From NCBI RefSeq assembly GCF_015291725.1, contig NZ_CP030038.1:1911001-1975000 (forward strand): a DNA stretch of 64,000 nt, written 5' to 3'. The notes below the pieces were generated by a model. It had not been told where the DNA came from and did no database searches. It was given only the letters and a program-made list of their open reading frames with translations. Source of the stretch: Bradyrhizobium sp. CCBAU 51765 (GTDB lineage Bacteria; Pseudomonadota; Alphaproteobacteria; Rhizobiales; Xanthobacteraceae). Below are positions 34,035-44,927 of this stretch, one piece after another. The translations under genes were made by a program, and so were the position numbers. Each line of letters opens with the position of its first letter. Position 1 is the first letter of the stretch.

Positions 34035-34173
34035 GGTTTTGATCCTTCTGAACGACGCCGGCTTCGGATGCAGGTCCTTGCCGGCGTGTTCAATATCCTC
34101 AGTCGCGAATATGATTTCGAGGGCGGGTGAGCCGCGATCTCATAGGAAGATCATAAAGCCGGAACTGTGCCGT

Positions 34174-34452
34174 TCAGGCCGGATCGATGACGACGTGGAC
34201 CAGCGCGAACAGCGCGCCGAACGCGACAGCCTCGTCCCAATGATTGAGCGCAGCTCCGAACAGCGGCTCCCGCCTGACGAGGCTGGCGAGCGCGCACAGG
34301 ACGATCGACATCCAGAGCAGGACGGCGAGGCTCCGGCCGAAGCCGACGCTGCCGAATGCGGCAAAGCCCATGAGCAGCACGAGGCGGACGGCGAATCGCG
34401 CGATCACGCGCGTCGGGTTCAGCGTGCGCGGCATGTCCGGAGCTTGAGGCAT
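34174..34452 (-). CDS. 92-residue small membrane protein, unknown function
   Basis: 92 residues with three hydrophobic segments (about 17-37, 41-60 and 73-88) separated by short basic loops. No domain is recognised. It may be a small inner-membrane protein in a run of lineage-specific genes. Confidence 0.6.
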   Translation of the reverse strand: MPQAPDMPRTLNPTRVIARFAVRLVLLMGFAAFGSVGFGRSLAVLLWMSIVLCALASLVRREPLFGAALNHWDEAVAFGALFALVHVVIDPA

Positions 34453-34474
34453 GGCGTCGATCGGTCGGGCGGGT

Positions 34475-34951
34475 CTAGCCGAAATTGTCGCAGACGACCG
34501 GCTCGCAGAGCGGATCCGGCACAGGACGGACGGCAGGACGGACGGAAGGAACGCTCGGCCGCGTCACGTCCGCCGCCAGCGCCCGCACCTCAAGGAACGC
34601 CGACAGCAGGGCGAGCGCGAGGTCGGCATGGCGCGCCTCGACCGCGGCGTCGAGCCAGTCCGGCAGTTCGCGCTCGCGTGACAGCGCGCAATGCCACTCG
34701 CCCTCGTCATAGGCGATGCGGCGGACCTGCCACATCGGCAGCTCCAGCTCCATCAGCGCCAGCGCCGCATCGGCCCAGGCCTCGGCGTCGATCAGGCGCA
34801 TAATGCGGCTGGTGCGTTCGCCTTGCTCGAGGGAAGGAAAGCGCCGGCAGGCATGCTCGATGATGTCGAGCATCAACGACCGTGTCATCGCCGGTGCTGT
34901 GTGAAGCCGCTGGCCGAGGGAAGGTGGAGCGACGCGTCGGAGAGCGGTCAT
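34475..34951 (-). CDS. 158-residue protein of unknown function, possibly a lineage-specific helical-repeat protein
   Basis: 158 residues from the ATG at 34949-34951, which has CAGGAGG upstream; the longer frame is an extension without support. It begins MTALRRVAPPSLGQRLHTAP and is mostly helical, with IDAEAWADAALALMELELP and AVEARHADLALALLSAFLE resembling two helical-hairpin repeats, then a Pro/Val-rich tail. I do not recognise the family. Confidence 0.6.
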   Translation of the reverse strand: MTALRRVAPPSLGQRLHTAPAMTRSLMLDIIEHACRRFPSLEQGERTSRIMRLIDAEAWADAALALMELELPMWQVRRIAYDEGEWHCALSRERELPDWLDAAVEARHADLALALLSAFLEVRALAADVTRPSVPSVRPAVRPVPDPLCEPVVCDNFG

Positions 34952-35445
34952 GTCAGGCCTCCTGGAGTTGGTGTCGGTCAGTCGGCCGGCCTCACCAAGA
35001 TGGCCCGGAGGACATTTGAAAACGAGATAGGGATCGGGCGAGAGATATAGGGATTTCATAAGTGCACGGAGTCTTCCGTCCAGGGCGCGCCGGACCATCG
35101 GCTGTCATCTCCGCCGAAGGTGGCGGCCTATAGAAGCAGGGCCTTTTGAAAAGACCTTGGCTACGGCTTGCTGTAACCACGGTTGCGAGAGCGATGGTGG
35201 GCCGCGCCGCTGTGCTGCCGGCCCGGAACGACTGCCCGGAATGCATGGCCGGCGTCACGTCGCCGGCGGCCATGGCGTGCCGGCCTTTATGAGATTCCTA
35301 TAACGTCGCCATAGGCCTCATCTCGAAAACCTATGGGCGCGGTGGCACGTCAGCGCGGTGAAGTTCCCGGCCGCGCCGCGTTCGATCGCAGCAAGCGGCC
35401 CAGAGACGGGCCATGCCCGAAACGTCTCAACTGAGGAGTATCGCC
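34952..35445. other. Intergenic region upstream of kdp
   Basis: About 490 bases. Near the kdp side there is a 6-base dyad CATAGG/CCTATG at 35310-35335, and at 35139-35157 a near-palindrome (GGCCTTTT/GAAAAGACC). One may be the KdpE binding region. I see no gene. Confidence 0.4.
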
Positions 35446-35529
35446 ATGATGGACCTTCTGATGCTCGCGCTGGGCTTGGTCTTCTTCGCCCTCGCGATCG
35501 GCTACACCTACGCTTGCGAACGGCTGTGA
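35446..35529 (+). CDS. 27-residue membrane micro-protein before kdpF
   Basis: A 27-residue frame starting MMDLLMLALGLVFF and ending CERL, with GAGGAG shortly upstream. It is one membrane helix with a short tail and is built like KdpF without being it. It lies directly before kdpF in a compact operon. Its size means confirmation needs conservation or expression data. Confidence 0.5.
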   Translation: MMDLLMLALGLVFFALAIGYTYACERL

Positions 35530-35540
35530 CGGAGCGGACC

Positions 35541-35630
35541 ATGATCTTCGATTTTGCCCTCGCCGGCGTCGTCTCGTTCGGGCTCCTGATCTATCTCACC
35601 TACGCACTGCTGCGACCCGAGCGGTTCTGA
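35541..35630 (+). CDS. kdpF: K+-transporting ATPase subunit KdpF
   Basis: 29 residues, the standard length of KdpF, with MIFDFALAGVV, one membrane helix and the signature ending YALLRPERF. KdpF stabilises the KdpABC complex. GGAG lies five bases before the ATG. It is followed by another micro-frame and kdpA. Confidence 0.9.
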   Translation: MIFDFALAGVVSFGLLIYLTYALLRPERF

Positions 35631-35634
35631 CGCC

Positions 35635-35739
35635 GTGTTGTTGCTTGTCGAATTGCTGCTGGCCGACGCCGCGCTCGTTGCGGGCCTGCTTGCGCTGCTC
35701 CTGCCGCTCTTGCGCCGGCCCCAAAGCCTGAAGGGTTAA
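35635..35739 (+). CDS. 34-residue Leu-rich micro-protein between kdpF and kdpA
   Basis: A 34-residue GTG-start frame, 4 bases after kdpF, ending SLKG four bases before the kdpA ATG. It is almost all Leu, Ala and Val with a positive end (RRPQSLKG), a single membrane helix. It could be real or simply a coincidental open frame in GC-rich sequence; no ribosome site is obvious. Confidence 0.35.
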   Translation: MLLLVELLLADAALVAGLLALLLPLLRRPQSLKG

Positions 35740-35743
35740 TGCC

Positions 35744-37447
35744 ATGACTGTGATCGGTTGGCTCCAGATCATTCTCTATTGTGCGATCGTCGTCGCGCTG
35801 ACCAAGCCGCTCGGCTGGTACATGACGCGCGTGTTCAACGGCGAGCGGACGTTCCTGTCGCCCGTGCTGCGCCCGATCGAGGCCGGCATCTATTGGATCT
35901 CCGGTGTCGACGAGAAGCGCGAACAGCACTGGATGACCTATACGGTCGCCATGCTGCTGTTCCATGTCGGCGGCTTCCTCATCATCTACGGCCTGATGCG
36001 GCTCCAGGCCGTGTTGCCCTTCAATCCGGCAGGGCAGTCCGCGGTCGGCGAGGATCTGTCGTTCAACACCGCGATCTCCTTCATCACCAACACCAACTGG
36101 CAGAACTACGGCGGCGAGAGCACGCTGTCCTATCTGACCCAGATGGTCGGCCTCACGCACCAGAATTTCCTGTCGGCGGCGACCGGCATCGTGCTTGCGG
36201 TGGCCTTGATCCGCGGCTTCTCGCGCGCCTCGATGCGCACCGTCGGCAATTTCTGGGTCGATGTGACCCGTTGCACGCTCTATGTGCTGCTGCCGATCTG
36301 CATCGTCTACACGCTGTTCCTGGTCTGGCAGGGCATACCGCAGACGCTCGGGGCCTATGTCGAGGCGACCACGCTCGAAGGCGCCAGGCAGACCATTGCG
36401 GTCGGCCCCGTTGCCTCGCAGGTCGCGATCAAGATGCTCGGCACCAACGGCGGCGGCTTCTTCAATGCCAACGCCGCGCATCCCTTCGAGAATCCGACCG
36501 CGCTGTCGAACTTCGTGCAGATGCTGTCGATCTTCGTACTCGGCGCGGCGCTCACCAACGTGTTCGGACGCATGGTCGGCAACCAGCGCCAGGGCTGGGC
36601 GATCCTCGCCGTGATGGGCGTGCTGTTCGTCGCCGGCGTTGGCGTCTGCTATTGGGCGGAAGCCAACGGCACCGCGACCATGCATGCGCTGGGCCTGACC
36701 GGCGGCAACATGGAGGGCAAGGAGGTCCGCTTCGGCATCGTCGCGTCCTCGCTGTTCGCCGTGATCACCACCGCCGCCTCCTGCGGCGCCGTCAACGCCA
36801 TGCATGACAGCTTCACTGCGCTCGGCGGCATGATCCCGCTGATCAACATCCAGCTCGGCGAGATCATCGTCGGCGGCGTCGGCGCGGGCATGTACGGCAT
36901 GCTGCTGTTCGTCATCCTCGCGATCTTCGTCGCGGGCCTGATGGTCGGCCGTACGCCGGAATATGTCGGCAAGAAGATCGAGGCGCGCGAGGTCAAGATG
37001 GCGATGCTCGCGATCCTGGTGCTGCCGCTGATGTATCTCGGCTGGACTGCGGTCGGCGTGGTCTATCCGGCGGCGGTCGCCTCGATGGCGAATGCAGGTC
37101 CGCACGGCTTCACCGAGGTGCTCTACGCCTTCACATCGGCGACCGGCAATAACGGCTCCGCCTTCGCGGGCCTCACCGGCAACACCCTGTTCTACAATCT
37201 GACGCTCGCCAGCGCGATGTTCGTCGGCCGGTTCTTCATGATCGTCCCGGCCATGGCGATCGCCGGCTCGCTTGCGGGCAAGAAGTCCGTGCCGGCCTCG
37301 GCCGGCACCTTCCCGACCACCGGCGGTCTGTTCGTCGGTCTCGTCGTGGGGGTGATCCTGATCATCGGCGGCCTGACCTTCTTCCCGGCGCTCGCGCTCG
37401 GTCCGATCGTCGAGCACCTCGCGATGAACGCCGGCCAAGTGTTCTGA
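35744..37447 (+). CDS. kdpA: K+-transporting ATPase subunit KdpA
   Basis: 567 residues, standard length, ten membrane segments. The four selectivity-filter-like segments are visible, for example [22 protein letters not shown] and [11 protein letters not shown]. It is the channel-like subunit that binds K+ and passes it to KdpB. Coupled with kdpB 25 bases downstream. Confidence 0.98.
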   Translation: MTVIGWLQIILYCAIVVALTKPLGWYMTRVFNGERTFLSPVLRPIEAGIYWISGVDEKREQHWMTYTVAMLLFHVGGFLIIYGLMRLQAVLPFNPAGQSAVGEDLSFNTAISFITNTNWQNYGGESTLSYLTQMVGLTHQNFLSAATGIVLAVALIRGFSRASMRTVGNFWVDVTRCTLYVLLPICIVYTLFLVWQGIPQTLGAYVEATTLEGARQTIAVGPVASQVAIKMLGTNGGGFFNANAAHPFENPTALSNFVQMLSIFVLGAALTNVFGRMVGNQRQGWAILAVMGVLFVAGVGVCYWAEANGTATMHALGLTGGNMEGKEVRFGIVASSLFAVITTAASCGAVNAMHDSFTALGGMIPLINIQLGEIIVGGVGAGMYGMLLFVILAIFVAGLMVGRTPEYVGKKIEAREVKMAMLAILVLPLMYLGWTAVGVVYPAAVASMANAGPHGFTEVLYAFTSATGNNGSAFAGLTGNTLFYNLTLASAMFVGRFFMIVPAMAIAGSLAGKKSVPASAGTFPTTGGLFVGLVVGVILIIGGLTFFPALALGPIVEHLAMNAGQVF

Positions 37448-37472
37448 CTTCCGACTGTTTGGAGTGACCTCC

Positions 37473-39587
<2,115 letters not shown>

Positions 39588-39617
39588 CCGTTGTCATGCG
39601 AGGAGCAAATTCTCTCT

Positions 39618-39700
39618 GTCATTCCGGGGCGCCTCGAAGAGGCGAACCCGGAATCTCGAGGTTCCGGGTTCGATGCTTCGCATCGCCCCGGAACGACGGG
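39618..39700. repeat. Palindromic intergenic repeat E, inside the kdp operon
   Basis: GTCATTCCGGGGCG...GAACCCGGAATC and GGTTCCGGGTTCG...CGCCCCGGAACGAC are mirror arms of a dispersed ATTCCGGGG-type repeat. It lies between kdpB and kdpC and may modulate expression of the two genes relative to one another. Confidence 0.85.
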
Positions 39701-39743
39701 AGAGATGCTTCGCTCGCAATGACGAAATCATTGGAGACCAAAC

Positions 39744-40349
39744 ATGCTCAGAGAAATCCGCCCCGCCATCGTCCTCTTGCTGGCGCTCACCGCCATCACC
39801 GGCCTTGCCTATCCGCTCGCGATGACCGCCATTGCCGGCACGTTGTTTCCCGTGCAAGCGCAGGGCAGCCTCATCGAGAAGGACGGCAAGGTGATCGGCT
39901 CCGCCCTGATCGGGCAGGAATTCAAGGACGACAAGTACTTCCATGGCCGTCCCTCGGCGACGGTTGCGCCGGACCCGAATGATTCGACCAAGACGGTGCC
40001 GGCCCCATACAACGCCGCCAATTCGGGCGGCTCCAACCTCGGCCCCACCAGCAAGGCGCTGGCCGACCGGTTGAAGGAAGATGTGGACAAGCTCAGGAGC
40101 GAGAATCCGAACGCGGCCGTGCCGGTCGATCTGGTGACGACCTCGGCCAGCGGCCTCGACCCGAACATCTCGCCGGAAGCGGCGCAATTCCAGGTGCCGC
40201 GCGTGGCCAAGGCGCGGAATCTGCCTGAGGATCAGGTCAAGCAGCTCGTGACCGCCAACACCGAAGGCCGTCTGCTTGGCCTGCTCGGCGAACCCAGGGT
40301 TAACGTTCTGGCGCTGAATCTCGCGCTCGATCGCATGGCCGCGAAGTAG
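39744..40349 (+). CDS. kdpC: K+-transporting ATPase subunit KdpC
   Basis: 201 residues, one N-terminal membrane helix, then the soluble domain with [17 protein letters not shown] and [12 protein letters not shown], all KdpC landmarks. It is an accessory subunit that raises the complex's affinity. The 156 bases between kdpB and kdpC are mostly repeat. Confidence 0.97.
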   Translation: MLREIRPAIVLLLALTAITGLAYPLAMTAIAGTLFPVQAQGSLIEKDGKVIGSALIGQEFKDDKYFHGRPSATVAPDPNDSTKTVPAPYNAANSGGSNLGPTSKALADRLKEDVDKLRSENPNAAVPVDLVTTSASGLDPNISPEAAQFQVPRVAKARNLPEDQVKQLVTANTEGRLLGLLGEPRVNVLALNLALDRMAAK

Positions 40350-40389
40350 CCGCCTAGGCTCGCGGCGTGCAGATGATTATACTGGCAAG

Positions 40390-43113
40390 ATGGTCCGAGA
40401 GCGCCGCGATCCCGAACAACGTCCCTCTCCCGAAGCGCTGCTGGAAGCGGCGCGCCGGGAGGAGAGTGCGAGCGGCAAGCTGAAGATCTTCGTCGGCGCC
40501 GCTCCCGGCGTCGGCAAGACCTACGAGATGCTGCAAAGCGCCCATGCCAAGCGCAAGGCCGGCATCGATGTCGTGGTCGGGTTCGTCGAAACCCATGGCC
40601 GTGCTGAGACCGAGGCGCTGGTGCGCGGCCTCGAAATGGTCCCGCGCAAGAGGCTTGAGTACCGCGGCCAGATTGTCGAGGAGATGGATCTCGATGCGGT
40701 GATCGCGCGGCGGCCGCAGATTGCTTTGGTCGATGAGCTCGCCCACACCAACGCGCCCCTTTGCCGCCATCCCAAGCGCTATCTCGACGTCGAGGAGCTG
40801 CTCTCCCACGGCATCGACGTCTACACCGCCGTCAACATCCAGCACATCGAGAGCCTGAACGACGTCGTTGCCCAGATCACCCATGTCAGGGTCCGCGAGA
40901 CCGTGCCGGATTCGGTATTCGACCGCGCCGATGCGATCGAGCTGATCGACCTGACGCCGGACGATCTGATCCAGCGGCTGAAGGAGGGCAAGGTCTACGT
41001 GCCCAAGCAGGCCGAGCGGGCGCTGGAGCATTATTTCTCGCCGGGCAATCTCACCGCGCTGCGTGAGCTCGCACTGCGGCGCACCGCCGAGCGGGTCGAC
41101 GAGCAGCTGCTCACCCACATGCAGGCCAATGCCATTGCCGGACCCTGGGCTGCGGGCGAGCGCATCCTGGTCTGCGTCAGCGAGGATCCACGCGCCGCCG
41201 GCCTCGTGCGCTACACCAAGCGGCTGGCCGACCGGCTGCATGCGCCGTTCACCGCGATCTCGTTCGAGACGCGGCGATCCCTGCAATTGTCCGACGAGCA
41301 GCGCGATCGGCTGGCCGACACGCTGCGGCTGGCGGAATCGCTCGGCGGCGAAGCTCTCACCATTCCCGCCGTCGGCCGCCGTATCGCCGATGACGTCGTC
41401 AATTTCGCGCAAGGCAACAACGTCACCCAGATCGTGATCGGCAAGTCGAACCGCTCGCGCTGGTTCGAGATGACGCGCGGCTCCGTCGTGCACGACCTGG
41501 TGCGCCGGGCCGGCAACATCACCGTCCACGTCATCGCCGGTGACGAGATGCCCGGCGAGGCCGCGCCCAAGACCGCGGTGCAGACCGCCGCGCGGTCGGA
41601 GCCGTTCAATCCGCTGCCCTATCTGAAGGCTCTCGGCATCGTGCTGATCGGCCTTGGCGCCGCGGAGCTGATCCAGCCCCGCTTCGGCATCGAGAACGTC
41701 GACCTCGTGCTGCTGACGGCGGTGGTCGCGGTTGCCGTGCGCTATGGCTTATGGCCGTCTCTGCTGGCGACCGTCGCGGCTTCCCTGTGCTATAATTTCT
41801 TCTTCCTGCCGCCACTCTACACCTTCACGATCACCGACCCGACCAATGTCGCCGCCTTCGTGCTGTTCCTGGTGGTGGCGATGATCGTCTCCAATGTCGC
41901 CGCGCGCGTGCGCATCCAGGCCGACACCGCCATCGGCCGGATCAGGATGACCGAGCAGCTCCATGCCTTCAGCCGCAAGCTCGCCGGCACCGCCGCGCTC
42001 GACGACGTGCTGTGGGCGACCGCCTACCAGATCGCGTTGATGCTGAAGGTGCGCGTGGTGCTGCTGTTGCCGGAGGAGGGGCTGCTCACGGTGAAGTCCG
42101 GCTACCCGCCGGAGGACGAGCTCGACCAGGCCGATCTCGCCGCTGCCAACTGGGCCTGGAGCAACGATCGCCCCGCCGGCCGCGGGTCGGACACGTTGCC
42201 GGGAGCAAAACGGCTGTTCCTGCCGATGCGCACCGGGCGGGGACCGATCGGCGTCATCGGCATCGACAACGACCGCACCGGCCCGCTGCTGACACCGGAC
42301 CAGCGCCGGCTGCTCGATGCGCTGGTCGACCAGGGCGCGCTCGCGATCGAGCGCGTGCTGCTGGTCGAGGACATGGACCGAGTCAAGCGCACGGTCGAAT
42401 CCGAGCGGCTGCGCTCGGCGCTGTTGACCTCGATCTCGCATGATCTCAAGACGCCGCTCGCCTCCGTGCTGGGGGCGGCTTCCACCATGCGCGATCTCGC
42501 CGGCGCGCTCTCCGACACCGAGAAGCGCGAACTGCTCGCCACCGTGATTGACGAATCCGAGCGGCTCAACCGCTTCATTGCCAATCTGCTCGACATGACC
42601 AAGCTCGAATCCGGCGCTATCGTGCCCAATACGGCGCTGCACGATCTCGGCGAGATCGTCGGCAGCGCGCTGCGGCGCGCCAGCAAGATTCTCAACCGCC
42701 ACAAGATCGAGTTGGTGCTGGCCGCCGATCTGCCGATGCTCCAGCTCGATGCCGTGCTGTTCGAGCAGGTGCTGTTCAATCTGCTCGACAATGCCGCCAA
42801 ATATTCGCCGTCCGAGACCACGATCTCGATCCGCGGCCGCCGCGAGAGCGGTCATGTCGTGCTCGAGATCGCCGACGAGGGAGCCGGCATTCCGCCTGAC
42901 GAGCTCGAGAGCGTGTTCGACAAGTTCTATCGGGTGCAGAAGGGAGATCACGTTCGTCCCGGCACCGGGCTCGGGCTCGCCATCTCCCGCGGCTTCGTCG
43001 AGGCGATGCGCGGTACGATCTCCGCCGCCAATCGCAGCGAGCGGAGCGGCGCGATCCTCACCATTCGTCTTCCCATCCCGGCAGCGAGCCACGCATTGGA
43101 TACCGCCGCATGA
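40390..43113 (+). CDS. kdpD: Sensor histidine kinase KdpD
   Basis: 907 residues. N-terminal KdpD domain with the Walker-type GAAPGVGKTYEML, a Usp-like domain, four membrane segments around residues 405-510, a GAF-like segment, the phosphorylated His H684 in SISHDLKTP and the HATPase with DNAAKYSP and GTGLGLAI. It senses low K+ or turgor and phosphorylates KdpE. Its stop overlaps the kdpE ATG (ATGA). Confidence 0.97.
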   Translation: MVRERRDPEQRPSPEALLEAARREESASGKLKIFVGAAPGVGKTYEMLQSAHAKRKAGIDVVVGFVETHGRAETEALVRGLEMVPRKRLEYRGQIVEEMDLDAVIARRPQIALVDELAHTNAPLCRHPKRYLDVEELLSHGIDVYTAVNIQHIESLNDVVAQITHVRVRETVPDSVFDRADAIELIDLTPDDLIQRLKEGKVYVPKQAERALEHYFSPGNLTALRELALRRTAERVDEQLLTHMQANAIAGPWAAGERILVCVSEDPRAAGLVRYTKRLADRLHAPFTAISFETRRSLQLSDEQRDRLADTLRLAESLGGEALTIPAVGRRIADDVVNFAQGNNVTQIVIGKSNRSRWFEMTRGSVVHDLVRRAGNITVHVIAGDEMPGEAAPKTAVQTAARSEPFNPLPYLKALGIVLIGLGAAELIQPRFGIENVDLVLLTAVVAVAVRYGLWPSLLATVAASLCYNFFFLPPLYTFTITDPTNVAAFVLFLVVAMIVSNVAARVRIQADTAIGRIRMTEQLHAFSRKLAGTAALDDVLWATAYQIALMLKVRVVLLLPEEGLLTVKSGYPPEDELDQADLAAANWAWSNDRPAGRGSDTLPGAKRLFLPMRTGRGPIGVIGIDNDRTGPLLTPDQRRLLDALVDQGALAIERVLLVEDMDRVKRTVESERLRSALLTSISHDLKTPLASVLGAASTMRDLAGALSDTEKRELLATVIDESERLNRFIANLLDMTKLESGAIVPNTALHDLGEIVGSALRRASKILNRHKIELVLAADLPMLQLDAVLFEQVLFNLLDNAAKYSPSETTISIRGRRESGHVVLEIADEGAGIPPDELESVFDKFYRVQKGDHVRPGTGLGLAISRGFVEAMRGTISAANRSERSGAILTIRLPIPAASHALDTAA

Positions 43114-43799
43114 GCGCTGCTCCGATCAAGGTCCTGGTCATCGACGACGAGCCGCCGATCCGCAAATTGCTGCGGATGGGGCTGACCACGCAGGGCTACG
43201 AGATCCTGGAGGCGTCGAACGGCAGGACTGCGCTGGAGAAGCTTGACGAAGGGCCGGCATTGATCATCCTCGATCTCGGCCTGCCCGACGTGCAGGGGCA
43301 CGAACTGCTCCGCACCATCCGCGCCCGCAACGAAGCCGTGCCGATCGTGGTGCTGTCGAGCCGCGGCGACGAAGCCGGCAAGGTGCAGGCGCTCGATCTC
43401 GGCGCCGACGATTATCTGACCAAGCCGTTCGGCATGGAGGAGCTGCTGGCGCGCCTGCGCGCCGCGCTGCGCCACCAGCTTCAGGTCAAGGGCGAGCGCC
43501 CTGTGTTCCGCACCGGCGATCTCTCCGTCGATCTCGTCCGCCGCATCGTCAAGGTCGGGGAGCGCGAGGTGAAGCTCTCGCCGAAGGAGTATGACCTGTT
43601 GCGCGTGCTGGTGCAGCATGCCGGCAAGGTGCTCACCCACCGCTTCCTGCTGAAAGAGCTGTGGGACGAACTGACCGACGCGCAATATCTGCGCGTCTAT
43701 GTCCGCCAGCTCCGCCAGAAGATCGAAGCCGATCCGGAACGGCCGCAATTTGTGCTGACGGAGACCGGGATCGGGTACAGGCTGAAGGCGGGGGAATGA
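43110..43799 (+). CDS. kdpE: Response regulator KdpE
   Basis: 229 residues. Receiver with the acidic pocket IDDEP, phospho-acceptor D55 in LDLGLP, and K in LTKPF. OmpR-type winged helix with LSPKEYDLLRVL and a wing ending TGIGYRLK. It activates kdp transcription when phosphorylated by KdpD. It is the last gene of the locus; 14 bases later the first repeat flanking ku/ligD begins. Confidence 0.97.
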   Translation: MSAAPIKVLVIDDEPPIRKLLRMGLTTQGYEILEASNGRTALEKLDEGPALIILDLGLPDVQGHELLRTIRARNEAVPIVVLSSRGDEAGKVQALDLGADDYLTKPFGMEELLARLRAALRHQLQVKGERPVFRTGDLSVDLVRRIVKVGEREVKLSPKEYDLLRVLVQHAGKVLTHRFLLKELWDELTDAQYLRVYVRQLRQKIEADPERPQFVLTETGIGYRLKAGE

Positions 43800-43813
43800 C
43801 GTTCCACAGACCT

Positions 43814-43903
43814 GTAGGGTGGGCAAAGGCGCCCTTGCGCCGTGCCCACCATCTCTCTCGATCGGAAACAATGCGTGGGCACGCTTCGCTTTGCCCACCC
43901 TAC
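43814..43903. repeat. Palindromic repeat F1 flanking ku/ligD
   Basis: Arms GTAGGGTGGGCAAAG and CTTTGCCCACCCTAC with internal GTGCCCACC/GTGGGCAC arms. It is the inverted partner of the element at 47627-47713: read on minus it matches that copy closely, including CAAAGCG..GCGTGCCCAC and GGTGGGCACGGCGCAAG. Confidence 0.85.
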
Positions 43904-43931
43904 GATATCGAGTGCTTGGCGAGTAGGCCCC

Positions 43932-44810
43932 TCACCCTGCCTTCCGATGCCGCGCCGTCGATCGGTGCGCCTTCTTCGGGGCGTGCCGCCGTCCCGTCGC
44001 GCGCCGCGCATGGGACTTCGCCGCCGTCTTCTTGCCGCCCTTCAGGCTCTGCTTCAGCGCGTCCATCAGGTTGACGACGTTACTCGGCCGCTCCTCGGGC
44101 TCCGGCAGCTCGATCTTCTTGCCGCTGGCCTTGCGCTTCACCAGTGCCTTCAGCGCGTTCTCGTACTCGTCCTTGAACTTGCTGGGGTCGAAATGCGCCG
44201 CCTTGGTCTGCAGGATGTGGCCGGCGAGCTCGACCATGTCCTTGGTGATCTTGGGGCTCTTGATGTCGTCGAAGAACTGGTCCTCGTCGCGCAGCTCGTA
44301 CGGGAAGCGCAGCGTGGTGCCGAGCAGGCCCTTGCCGCGCGGCTCGATCGCCATGACGTGCTCTCGGTTGGTGAGAACGATCTTGGCCAGCGCCACGCGC
44401 TCCTGGTCCTTCATGGCGTCCCGGATCACGGCGAAGGCATCGACCGCGGCCTTGCCGTCGGGGGCGATGTAGTAGGGGTGATTGAGGAAGCGCTGGTCGA
44501 TCTCCTCGCGCGGCACGAAGCTCTCGATGTCGATGGTGTGATTGCTCTCGATCTGGACCGCGTCCAGCTCTTCTGGTTCGATCTCGACGTATTTGCCCTT
44601 GCGCACTTCGTAGCCGCGGCCCTTCTGGTCGCTCTCGACGACGTCACCGGTCTCGGAATCGATCATCTGCTGCTTGAGCCGGTTCCCGGTCTCGCGATTG
44701 ATCAGGTGAAACCGCGTCTTCTCGGCCGCCGTCGTCGCCGGATAAAGCACGACCGGGCAGCTGACCAGCGACAGCTTCAACGTTCCCTTCCAATAGGCGC
44801 GCGGGGCCAT
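43932..44810 (-). CDS. ku: Ku protein for non-homologous end joining
   Basis: 292 residues starting [20 protein letters not shown], the classic bacterial Ku opening. The core includes [24 protein letters not shown] and [12 protein letters not shown] basic, Lys/Arg/His-rich C-terminal tail (about 260-292) is typical of the DNA-binding extension. Ku encircles DNA ends and recruits LigD. The ATG at 44808-44810 has GGAGAACGG upstream. It is divergent from ligD, with 117 bases between. The same frame runs on far upstream only because of antisense GC bias. Confidence 0.97.
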   Translation of the reverse strand: MAPRAYWKGTLKLSLVSCPVVLYPATTAAEKTRFHLINRETGNRLKQQMIDSETGDVVESDQKGRGYEVRKGKYVEIEPEELDAVQIESNHTIDIESFVPREEIDQRFLNHPYYIAPDGKAAVDAFAVIRDAMKDQERVALAKIVLTNREHVMAIEPRGKGLLGTTLRFPYELRDEDQFFDDIKSPKITKDMVELAGHILQTKAAHFDPSKFKDEYENALKALVKRKASGKKIELPEPEERPSNVVNLMDALKQSLKGGKKTAAKSHARRATGRRHAPKKAHRSTARHRKAG

Positions 44811-44927
44811 TCCGTTCTCCAGCGTTTTAAAGGCGTTTTGGAACCCCAACCGTCCCATAGGGTTTTGGTTCCGGGCGGGACTTTCGCCGTGATAGGCTTG
44901 GATGCCGAAAGAGAAGCGGGACCGGTC

